DNA from: Limnephilus marmoratus
Taxonomy: Eukaryota; Arthropoda; Insecta; Trichoptera; Limnephilidae
NCBI GenBank assembly: GCA_917880885.1
Contig: OU862916.1
Location: forward strand, 48,396,831 to 48,460,830
Direction: 5' to 3'
DNA length: 64,000 bases
The translations under genes were made by a program, and so were the position numbers. The notes beneath the pieces are model-generated. The model searched no databases, had not been told where the DNA came from, and saw only the letters and a list, made by a program, of their open reading frames with translations. Positions 51,361 to 61,864 of the stretch are shown here, piece by piece. The stretch's first letter is position 1. Each line of letters opens with the position of its first letter.

Positions 51361-51419
51361 CAACGGGGACGTTAGTAAGATCCGGGGAGGGCGGTGATGA
51401 GGGCAGTGGTGGGCGGTGA

Positions 51420-53005
51420 AAGGCACCAAGGGGCGGTGAAGGGCTGAAATGGAGATAAGAGGAATTTTAAAAGATACATTTTCCTAACGAATTCAAATAC
51501 ATCACAAGAACTGCAAGAATCCTTTAATTGGTGATTAGGTATTATTGATGTAAATAGAATTTTTTGGGGAATGTTGTATTCAAAAATCCTCAAAATATTG
51601 AAAAAAAACAAATTTGAAGGGTTTTTTTTAATTTAAGAAGACAACATTTAGAATATAGAAAATTTACACAATATAAGCGGAAAATTTTTTTCGGAAGATT
51701 TTTCACAAAAACGGCGCTATATAAATCATCCAAGTATTATTATTATTAAAATGTGACTTGTGCAATGATGGAGGACTACACCATAGGATCGATCACACAA
51801 CGGACGTGTGTGAAGCCTTAAGGGCCATTAACCAGCCAGCGGCCGAGAATTCATCAGGGATCGTACAGGACAGTTCCAATGAGAAAGATTAATTATTCTC
51901 CGTACCAGCTTTTTTAAATACTCGTAATAACTCAATGTCGATTTTATTTCATTCAAAATTTGCTTTAATTTATACCTAAGTACATCCAAAAATGCTGTAA
52001 GGCGTGATGATAAAACTAATAAAATTGTGTACTTTTTGTAATTATTAAAATAAGAATGTAAAAAAATAATCTTAAGTATTTTCGTCACGAAACAAGCGAT
52101 CTTTATTTTAAATGGTTTTATTTAAACTTAAATTAAAATTCTGAAACATAGCTTGCCCAGATAATTTATTGATCTATTTTACTGCGGGATAATATGATTC
52201 GAAATGCGTGTTGTAAAATACAAAATTTTGTTTTAAAAGTTAACAAATCTGCCAAAGACCTACGGGAAAAACCTTATTGCACAAAAAAGAAACATATTTT
52301 CGCAAAATTTAAAGCATAGGTTTACTAGATATAAAAAAAGCCTTTCGAAATCAATATATAATTTTTTGTGGAAAAGAGTCAATACGTTTAAAATTTTATT
52401 TAAAAATGATATATTTCCTGTTTTGTCTGGTTATTCCCTCTTAACAACCATGTTACCAACCGGTTGGTCATAAAACTGCAAAAAGCAATTTTGTCATGTA
52501 ACTTTCACAGGTCTTTCTATTTAAAATCGACATCTAATCTAACCTTTTTCACTTATTCTACCTATGAAATACTAACTTTATATTTTATATGTTTTTTAAG
52601 TCTATTTTATACTTTGGGTACTTAGAAATATAGTATTTCGTTTTAATATTACCCACACTCAGGCAGTGCCTTAGTGGGTTTTCATTTCTTGTTCATACTA
52701 TTTGTTATTATATATTATGTTATTATATGGATACTATTTGCTATTATACATTATATGTACAAAGAAATGAAAATAAATATAGTAAAAAAAATAAAAAATT
52801 AAAAAAATTACATTCAGTCATAATTATCCGTCCTTTTCTTCGCTTTAACATTTTTCATCAAATATAAATTGCCATATTTTGGGATGATCGTAAGGATCTA
52901 CCCAAATTGATGACACCTAGATGGCATCCTGCATAAACTAACCCTTAGCACTTCCTCCTTAAATACTATTTTAGGTACCTGGGTTTGTAGATTACGTCTA
53001 GCTTC
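51420..53005. other. AT-rich, no gene seen
   Basis: One GC-richer segment at 51365-51450 (GGGCGGTGA repeats) may be an hAT-end relic. The rest holds no recognisable feature. Confidence 0.35.
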
Positions 53006-53009
53006 CGAG

Positions 53010-53265
53010 AGGCTAGCTTAACTCAATGGACTCACGCCTGAGCTGGTCACTTAAAATTACCCAAGCTATTTCAATGGACTTATTAAGAAGAGTGGTTCCA
53101 TTTAAGGAAAGACGGTTTTCATAGGGATCTTTTTTGGCCGTGATTAGACGCTTGGGTCTTTGAAACATATAATTGGAGGATGGTCATATCCCAAGAGGAA
53201 ACCTTCTCGAGGTATCCGTTTATTTTCTGCTTCAAAGCCCTCAGAGCGTTTGGGTGTTCTAGTTG
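53010..53265 (-). pseudogene. LINE-A RT fragment
   Basis: Minus-strand reading shows A-L-K-Q-K-I-N-G-Y-L-E and V-S-K-T-Q blocks and S-I-E-I-A-type regions in LINE-A order, with indels. Confidence 0.65.
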
Positions 53266-53339
53266 GAAATTTAGTTTTACATGAGATAACATTCGTAAAT
53301 AAATAATAGATTCAAACATAGCTCACGTATTATTAATTA

Positions 53340-54340
53340 ATATTTTTCCTGTTGTGATGAAATTCCTCTCTCGTCTGTTCCAATCATTCGTTATTTTATT
53401 CAATCTCCTCTTGTTGATTCAATGATTTCAGAAAGAGCTCTCGAATATCTTTGTGTTTTTTCAGCAATTCGAGACGCTTGACAGGAAATTGAAAAATTCT
53501 CGAATATATTGAGCTGTAACGAAAAGACGTGCGTCTTTGGGATGGTATATTATTATTAAATTTCTTTGTTATCAATTTACTTTTTATTCAATTTGTCTGG
53601 AGAATGAGGAGTTTCCTCATATCGGAATTATTAACATTTTCAATAATACTAAAGTTGTATAATGGAATATGTTTTTGACATTTGAGTCGGGATATTGCGA
53701 ATTGATTCCAATGGCAGAACCCTTCGGTACGCACCACCATGAAGCCAGTGGCTTGCAGTTCATAAATGCTGATGACTAAATAAATGTATTTTTTCTACGA
53801 ATTTTGTAAGTATCTTGTACGCTTATTTATTTGCACACATTGGTACAGTCAGTGGAAGATCATGGTAAAATGGCAATTTTCAAATATTTACTGTACAATT
53901 GGGTACTTTCACAATTTACCATTAAAATATGAATGATAGATACAATGTTAATGTCTCCTATTCTGATCTTCGTACTAAAAATGTTTCGACCATAAATATT
54001 GTTTTTGAAAACTATATAAAACCGCACATTCCGAACTGGCTCCAACGTTATGATATAAAAAAAGATGGCTGTCACCAAAGTTGTCCGGCGTGATATCAAA
54101 AACCCCATAATCACGAACAAACACGAACATGTCGTTTTGGCGGCATATCAAAAATGGCACATTTTAAATCGATAGAAATTGTCTACCTTTGGAAACAAAT
54201 CAATGCACACCACTCCCTGGCAGTTCATCGTTCATAATACTTACACACCAGAAAATCCATCATCTCTGTGTAAAAATCATGTTGATATAATCCTTTTGGA
54301 TTGCAATCTTAGGAACATCACTGTCAGGTTGTATAGTACT
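53340..54340. other. No gene recognised
   Basis: Minus-strand open frames 53860-54120 and 53975-54160 overlap and carry no motif. Confidence 0.35.
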
Positions 54341-54344
54341 GCCA

Positions 54345-54425
54345 TGTTTGTTCTACTGGTATCTCAAAAAAGGTGCTAAGAAGAACCAAAGTAATTGATT
54401 CCTTTGGCACTGATGTACATCCGGA
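54345..54425 (+). mobile_element. LINE-A relic
   Basis: TTCTACTGGTATCTC, GAACCAAAGTAATTGATTCC and TTTGGCACTG fit the family at the Y-Y-N-G-R-C-S-E-E-L region, badly decayed. Confidence 0.45.
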
Positions 54426-54429
54426 GGCA

Positions 54430-56420
54430 CTATAAACCTAAATCCAAATTGTTTAATACAGTTGAAAAATTTTCATGTTAACCCTGGATTATATAACCGC
54501 GGATTACATATGTAATCAACTCATGCAAAATTAAAGATTCCTCAAAAACGGGTGACGCGAATCATTTTATCTTCCGTGTACTTTAAGTTGGATAATTCAC
54601 GGACGCGTTCAGTTCAGCGCTGGTGTCGGTCACGCGTTGATTGTGTTACAGGAGCTCAGCAAAGTCCACGGTCTACACCTGTAATCCGCGCAACCAACTA
54701 CGTAATAATAATCCATACACGAAAAGTGTATGCAAAATGCAATAAATTCATTTGTCCTGATCATTCTATAATTTTATGTTAATCTTGCTCAGAAATCAGC
54801 TATTAAATTAGTATATGTGCTTACTTTTTTTGTTATATCAATAAAAGTGAAAGATGTAATTTTTAGTTTACAAAACGAGGTTAATTGTGAAAAACATTCA
54901 AGTTATGTTTAATATATGATGCTAATTTCTAATAATAAACGCTTATATTATAAGATTGTAAAATATATACACATTAATTCTAAATGATTTCACTTTTTTT
55001 TTTAGTTTAAAAATGGTCTACCTATGTAATCCACGCGACCACGGACGTTACTTTTAAGAGCGCGACCATTGTAGGGTTAACAACAAACCTTGAAGAACCA
55101 AGTTCAGTCAATCCTTTCGTAAGGCTTTCCAAAACAACTACTCCAAATGACGTACGCCCTGAGTGTAAATTTAATTAAAAAGTTAATAACCTCCAAACAT
55201 CGGGAGACCCCGTTAGTTGTGGGAAATGGATATCTCTCCCAGATTCGATCCTTTCTTTCCTAATGACCATCAAAAACAAGAGGGCAGATTGATAAAGGCA
55301 AAAATTGATCAAGATAAAATGACAGTAAGCAAATGTTTTTTTGAGGTGTGTTTTCGACAAAATATTTTCGGATGATTTTTTAATTTAAATCCGTACTGGA
55401 ATGGAGTCTGTTAAGTAGTGCCTGGCGCCTGTACGTCGCTGTGGATCCCTCAACGCTGACATAAAGGCCGACAAAGTAAACATTTTTTGTACTCTCTGTG
55501 TAATCATTGTATCTAATATCTGCTAACGATCATTTTATTAGCAATTAACACCATTTCGCCTACAAAACACATTACCCTTTGCGTCAGGCACGTGAATAAT
55601 CAATACATTATTCGCTTTATATTGCAAATAAACCTACCTTGCCGAACCGATCAAAAAAAACATCGATTTTATTATTACTCGTATATCTAAAGGTGTTTCA
55701 TGTGGTGCTGCGCGCTAGCCGAGAATTTTCTTTTGATTTTCTAGATTTTCTGAACGAAACGTTTTTGGTTAATATGCGTCACGGCTATTCAATTAGATTT
55801 CCCTTGCGACCAATTGTTTGGGGGGCAAGTCTGATTACTGATTACTAAGTCATAGTTATTTGGGGCCCAGATTTTGCTCCATTTGAAGGAAGTGATGATA
55901 TTAATGTTGCACGTATTCTTGGTGCCTAATATGCAGTATTCAGCAAAGAGTTATTAAGTACTAGCACGCTCATTCACTTCAAATATAAAACAAATAAATT
56001 TACTGTCCTAACGATCGACGTCTATACTCAAATATTGATAAATTCACATTAGTACCGTCTAAGGTTCCGTCAACTTTGAACAGCTATAAAAAAAAGTTAC
56101 TAATTGGAACATGCGACATTGTTAGTTAGGAATGTCAGGCGTTGCATGATCGATTCCTCGGCTAGCTAAATCCTCCATTACAATACAAGCAACGTTTTCC
56201 GCTTATTGTGGTGATAGTAAGAGATTTTCAAATATTGTCAGGTTATCCGTAACCCGGGAATGTTTGAGTTTATTTTTAAAAATAAAAATAAATAAACAAG
56301 CTTGTTCAGATGATCCATACGAGTATACTTATAGACAACTTATTCTTACGGAAAACTATAATTTTGTGACCATTTCAATAAGATTACACTAATAAATGTT
56401 TTCGGACACAACAATATATG
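54430..56420. other. AT-rich, no gene seen
   Basis: Possible distant LINE-A tail at 55090-55175. Otherwise nothing recognised. Confidence 0.35.
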
Positions 56421-56425
56421 CGTAT

Positions 56426-56902
56426 TTTTACATTATCTCCATACTGAAAGCCCTGAGAAAAATAGTTACCATGTTGTCTTTGGGGATGTCATGCGAAAGG
56501 TTTTTTAATGAAACGAAAGAGAGAAAATTCTGGGATTAAAAATGTAGTTTATGAATGTAGTGGTGTAGAATGCCACACGAAAAGACCGCGTTCGTTCGGA
56601 GTTGGTCGAGCGGCGCCGAGGGTTTCTGAACGTGCATAGTAGTCGGCCGTCCGGCGAACCGTCGTCAGACCTAATTAGAGATCGCCTGTAAACAGATGCT
56701 ACTAACAATATTTGTTCCTAATATAATTCGCAATAAACCAGTAAAAGAACTTACTTGTAATCCTTACATTGTGGGCTAGTGAGCCACAACACAAATAAAA
56801 GAACATTACAGAAAAATATATGAGGGATGGATACTGGATAGTAACCAGGAGTTGCTGGAAGGGCGGCGGCACCCATTCTTGCCTCCCAAATCGAAAAGGA
56901 AA
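56426..56902 (-). mobile_element. SINE-like element copy split by unknown insert
   Basis: Tail sequence (ACATTATCTCCATACTG, CCTGAGAAAAATAG) is at 56430-56545 and the head (GGGCGGCGGCACCC, CCTCCCAAATCG) at 56868-56900. Between them lies a GC-rich segment (56560-56700, many CG) that no other copy has. Confidence 0.5.
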
Positions 56903-56909
56903 ACTTTAG

Positions 56910-57620
56910 GGCCTTCGACTAAATTTGAGAGAATAGGTTTAGGCGTGTTTTAAGAGTTATCAAGATATTGTACTGTCCTTACAATGGCACAATAGTAGTT
57001 TAAATTAATAAAATTCCGTTACAACGTTAATAATTTCCAAATATTATATTTATTTCATATAATAGAAAAATATATTTATTATTTACAAAGAACGAGAAAT
57101 GAGTCATTATCATTATCCGACACGTGTCAAAAGATAAAAGCTAAACTGTATAAATGTGTCGTTATCGACGGTCGATGTAAGACATAAAATTTAAGCATAA
57201 GTACGGATTTTGGTACTACGAGTTGTAGGGGAAGTGGGGCTTAATGCCAAACCGGGGAATAATAGTTTCCTCCTACTAAAATCTGGGTGTTAGGTAAAAG
57301 ACTCGAATTCTCTTGTGTGCCAACGAACTACCATTTTCAGAGATCTTCTAAAGAAATGCTTTTAAGCACTTTTATGAAGCGCTAAAGTTAAGAGTGCTTT
57401 TAATTTATATAAAAGTTTACTTTATTTAAAATTTTGTATAGCTAAATAAAGCTAGCTTTGAGCCGGATTTCCAACCACAAAATGTTTTTTGAAAACATGA
57501 AACATTGAACTAAACCAATTGCTTTTTTTGGTTTTCCATCGGCCAGGTAACACAAAAACATTATAACCACACCCCAATGTTTTGTTTAATGTTCAATTGT
57601 TGAAAACATATTTTGAGACC
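56910..57620. other. No recognised feature
   Basis: AT-rich. Confidence 0.35.
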
Positions 57621-57627
57621 CGCCTTT

Positions 57628-58076
57628 CTTTTACATTAGCTCCACACAGGATGACCTGAGGAAAGAAATTCTCCTCAGGGCCTATGCCATCTTTGAGGAT
57701 GATGTGTGGAGGGTAAGAAGATAAGAAAGGAAGGAGAGAAAGTGTTGGGAAGGAAAAGGGTATTAGGAGTGGGTAGGAAACTAGGGGTGAGTGTGTCCAG
57801 GAGTGGCAGACGAATGAATCCGTGTATCGCACTGTCGCGCAAGGCGATGTTCCGAGTGAGTCCTACTAGAGGTCAAAAGGTCTCCTTTAACCAGTCTCTC
57901 TCTATCCGACCTGCCACGCATTTGGTGGGCAGATGCATTCGCCACCAAGAACCGGAGAAACCTCAACCTATGGACCCGGGCACCCCTGCTTAATCACCAA
58001 ATGTAGCGAACCACTTGGGGTGACCTATGGCTATCCCAAGGTGGCGGTACCCACACCGGCCTCCCAAATTGACTTA
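57628..58076 (-). mobile_element. SINE-like element, complete-looking copy
   Basis: Full order in reverse: stem-loop tail (GACCTGAGG...CCTCAGGGCC), GATGATGTGTGGAGGG, purine tract, GTGTCCAGGAGTGGC, GCCACGCATTTGGTGGGC, CACTTGGGGTGACC, GGCGGTACCC and the terminal CCTCCCAAATT at 58066-58076. Confidence 0.75.
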
Positions 58077-58079
58077 ATA

Positions 58080-59448
58080 TGAACGTCAAAAAATGGGTTT
58101 AACTAAAAAAATATTATACTTAATTGTAATGGACATAAATCTTTTGCTTTATTTGAAAACATTAGTTAAGTTTTTTTAAAAAGATATCTCGTTTTGCCCA
58201 TACCTAGAAAAAACGTGTGATCCATTTTTTTCCACATCCAGAACCCATTATTTCTAGTGACCGACCAAGGTTTCGATTTCGGCCAGTTTTGGCCAATAAA
58301 CGAGTTTCGGCCTTAAACCTGCTATTTCTACTATCGTGGTACGTGAACAAAACAGAATGGAGTTGGCAGGAAAACACTTCTTTTTCTTCTTCTTCAGCAC
58401 AATTTATTTAATGCAATAAATACAATTATTACAAAGGGGTCTATTTACCCTCACTCGGGTGGTCCACGACCACACCACACTGACAAATATCGAAGTCTCT
58501 ACTTCGATATCTCTATTGTCAGTTTTTCCAATACTGAACCGTAGGTACAACTCGTACCTCCCAGCTTCAGTATAATTACACAAGTAAACGCACACAGCGT
58601 GTACCTTCTAGCTTTACTCTAGTAGCAAGACTAACGCAAAGGGCCTATGTTCCCTCTGCGCAACTGAAGATACACCTTGTGTATCTTCTGACGATACTAC
58701 TGAAGATACACCAGTTCCACCGTAACAACAACACTGACTCTCTGTTCCAAAAGTCACAATATTTAAAGAAAAACATACAAAGGGTGCAAAATGGTGAGAC
58801 AAAATATTTGAGCTGCTCCCACAACTGGATTTTAAAATCCCGCAATAAAACAATTGCCCTAAAGTCGGCCAAAAAGGGCCATCAATAAAGATACAACTTA
58901 AACCTAAGGGATTAACAAATATTGCAAATTTTATGACCATAGGGCGGTTCCTATTATTAGGTAAAAATGCCGCCAGCGTACATCTTCTTGGGGTTGTCAT
59001 AAACATTTATATTTTGAAAATAATAAAAGAATTTGTTCCAACTTTGTAAAGCAATGTCTCCATAATAATACCAGCCATATTACTTAATTACTACGTTCGG
59101 ACCTTATTTGTTCAAACCGTGGGATAATATATTGTTTGCCTATTTATAACTAAAATTACTAAAATAACATTATTATTATACTATTTTAAAAAAAACTTGT
59201 TACATAAAACTTGTCTTTTTTTAATTTTATCAAAGTTTACCGTTAAAATACTAATGAATTATTGCAAGGCTATTTATTGTCTAGCAATAAATTTATTAAA
59301 GACTAAATTGATTAGTTTACTTGTAATTCCTTTAAAGTTAGATATTGCAAATGTTTAAGATAATATAACAACGAATAAAAAAGCACTGAAACTAAACCAT
59401 TTTACTTCATTTTATTGTGAATTTTATTTGACGTTAAATAATAATATT
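58080..59448. other. No gene; two perfect hairpins
   Basis: ATATCGAAGT pairs with 58501-58510 (arms 58487-58510), with outer TGACAA/TTGTCA. GAAGATACAC pairs with 58679-58688 (from 58666). They may belong to one element near 58.4-58.7 kb whose limits I cannot set. Confidence 0.5.
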
Positions 59449-60012
59449 TATAACACTGCTAACCTTGTACAAATCACAAGTACGCCCCTCGGTTGAATTT
59501 GGCAGCCATCTCTGGTCTGGAGCTCCAAAATACCTGAAAAATACCCTCGACTCTGTGCAGAAACGGGCGGTCCGTTTGATAGATTCTCCCATCTTAACAG
59601 ACGGATTGCAATCTTTAGAGCACAGGCGTCGGGTGGGAATGCTATCCTTGTTCTACCGGTATTACAATAGAAGATGCTCCGAGGAACTAGCATCATTGAT
59701 CCCTTCGGCACCGGTGCATAGTCGGGAAACACGCCAAACGCGTGCCCAACATTTGTACACGGTTGACATTTGTCACATGAGAACGGGTCGTTTCTTCGAC
59801 TCGTTCTTGTGTTCAACAGCTCGGCTGTGGAATGATTTGCCGGCCTCTGTGTTTCCTCCTTCCTACAACATGGGTCTCTTCAAGACCAATGTTCATTCCT
59901 TCCTCTCCTCAAAAAGACCCTCCACACAGCATCCCAGATGACATAGGCCCTGAGGGAAATTATTTTCCTCAGGGCCTCCTGTGTGGAGTTAATGTAAAAA
60001 AAAAAAAAAAAT
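59449..60012 (+). mobile_element. LINE-A, clean 5'-truncated copy
   Basis: Frame 59465-59941 (158 codons) is open to the natural stop at 59939-59941. It is followed by the complete stem-loop tail and a run of about 16 A to 60012. It shows what the intact 3' end of the family looks like. Confidence 0.92.
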
Positions 60013-60084
60013 TTGACGATAAAACTCCAGATATTGAATAAATTATATTTTTTACTGCTAAAAATAAGTTTCTGTTGGGCTGAA

Positions 60085-60340
60085 ATTAGAACAGAAGCCG
60101 AAATTCGGTTTCGGTTTCGGCTTAAAATCCAGTTTCGGTGGGATACAACACATCTTCTCCCACGAAGTTCATAAGTTTATTATTTTGTGTACGAACCAAA
60201 TCATTTAATAAAATTTGTTTTTGAAGTGAAAACTTCTTTAGCACCGTTGTGATTTGAAACTCGATGAAACGAAAAAGCGAGTGATTTAGCCTGCGAGAGA
60301 ATGAAATAGAATAATCAATCTCCTCTTTATAAGGTGCCTT
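60085..60340 (+). repeat. Dispersed repeats: TTTCGG cluster and CTTCTTTAGCACCG repeat
   Basis: 60085-60135 has AATTCGGTTTCGGTTTCGG; 60221-60340 has AACTTCTTTAGCACCGTTG, GCCTGCGAGAGAATGA and ATCTCCTCTTTAT, the same series as at 10096 and 25725. Confidence 0.6.
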
Positions 60341-60344
60341 GTCG

Positions 60345-60910
60345 CCTCCCCACTCTTGTCTACTTTAGTTTTTTGAAGGTTTCACATCTAGCGCGTGTGA
60401 ACACATATATTTTTTTTTTCATGGGAATACCGCTCAAGAGTTCCAAATGCTCCCAAATTCCGCGTCACTCCAAATTAAGGTATGTTGTAAAGTTAAGGGG
60501 AAAATGGAGGGAAGTAGGCGGCGATGAGGGGGGGGGGAAGAGTTAATCTATATAGATCTGTCACTAAAAATGACTACTCGCTTCAAGCTTCGCGATCGTT
60601 TCTGAATTGTGGTCAAAAATTTTATAAAAATTATTAACTTATTAAAATTATTAACAGGTGTCCTTTAGCCCTCCTCTTCCCTTAATGTGTGTTGTGTTTA
60701 GGGGTTGGCTAGAAACCACGGTCGATTTAGTTTTTTCTTCAGCAATCATCGTTAGCCTCGTTAAACACTGCTGTCATACGTGTATGTTATCACTACCCAA
60801 TCGGTACTTACCGGCAAAGGCCAAAGAAAGACAAATATGAACAAAAAAAAATTCGTACAATTTATCACACGGCGATTTACAAAATTGGGAAGACTACATG
60901 TTAAGTACAA
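60345..60910. other. No recognised feature
   Basis: Frames such as 60658-60840 show no motif. Confidence 0.35.
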
Positions 60911-61103
60911 ATTATATTAGGTCCTTACATATGAAATTGGCGTTTTGCCGTACTGGCAACTTTGATCTCAAATATCTTCTCTTTGGTTAGGAATTCCAAA
61001 TTCTAATTTATACAGCTATTTACTCATGTATTTGTGTTTCGAAAATTATAATTCACTTGTTTATTCCTTAATTGTTTTTTCTTTGCGTCACATAGTTTAC
61101 AAA

Positions 61104-61532
61104 ATGAAAAACTTGAAATATCGCGTCATTTTTGAGTACGAGTTCCACCGCGGCACCAGTGCTGCAGAAATGGCTCGAAGGATTAATGATGTGTATGGCG
61201 ACGGTGCCGCAAAAGAAAACACAGTGCGTTTTTGGTTCCAATGTTTTCGTTCTGGAAATTTCGACCTGCATAACAAGCCCCGTGGACGGCCGGAGACCAA
61301 AGTTGATAATGAAGAATTGAAGGCAATTGTGGAAGCGGATCTATTGCAAACCACGTCCGAGTTAGCTGCAGGCTGCGGTGTTAGTGATAAAACTGATTTA
61401 ATCCACTTGAAGCAAATTAGGAAGGTGAAAAAGCTTGAAAGGTGGGTACTTCACGAATTGAGTGAAGCAAATCAACAAACGCGCGTTAGAACGCTAGACC
61501 ACACACTGCGCAACAGACGGCTACCTAATTAG
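61104..61532 (+). pseudogene. mariner transposase, N-terminal half
   Basis: From ATG 61104 the frame gives an N-terminal helix-turn-helix domain (R-G-T-S-A-A-E-M-A-R-R-I; N-T-V-R-F-W-F), then G-R-P-E-T at about 61285 (a conserved linker of the mariner family) and a second HTH (T-T-S-E-L-A-A-G-C-G-V-S). After E-A-N-Q-Q-T-R-V the frame runs into unrelated codons and stops at 61530-61532. The first catalytic Asp region is absent. Confidence 0.85.
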
Positions 61533-61561
61533 AGGAGCTTCCATTGGAATGTCTATGACAT

Positions 61562-61795
61562 CCACCGTACTCTCCGGACCTTGCCACAACAGATTACCAT
61601 TTTTTTCGAAATTTGGATAACTTCTTGCAAGGGAAAAAATTCAACTCCGATGGGGCAGTCCAAACTGCCTTTAAAGATTTTATTGATTCCCGTCCGAATG
61701 TTTTTTTTTAGTAAAGGGATCGATGAACTACCTATGAGATGGCAAAAGTGCATAGATAGCAATGGTACATACTTTCTTGAAAAAAATATATTATA
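61562..61795 (+). pseudogene. mariner transposase, C-terminal part in another frame
   Basis: In frame 2 the reading has Y-S-P-D-L-A-T-T-D-Y-H-F-F from 61568, where the Asp at 61577-61579 is the third catalytic residue of the DD34D set. The family terminal domain follows (W-Q-K-C-I-D-S-N-G-T-Y). The central part with the first two Asp is missing. Confidence 0.75.
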
Positions 61796-61864
61796 TTAAA
61801 AAAAAATCGACTTTATGTTCCTCCCATACAAAACGCCAATTTCATATGTAAGGACCTAATATAT

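Larger units (their letters stand above)
60917..61859 (+). mobile_element. mariner-family transposon, internally deleted
   Basis: The 31-bp ends TTAGGTCCTTACATATGAAA... (60917) and the exact complement (61829-61859) are inverted repeats flanked by TA (60915-60916; 61860-61861). Length 943 bp against about 1.3 kb typical. Confidence 0.9.
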
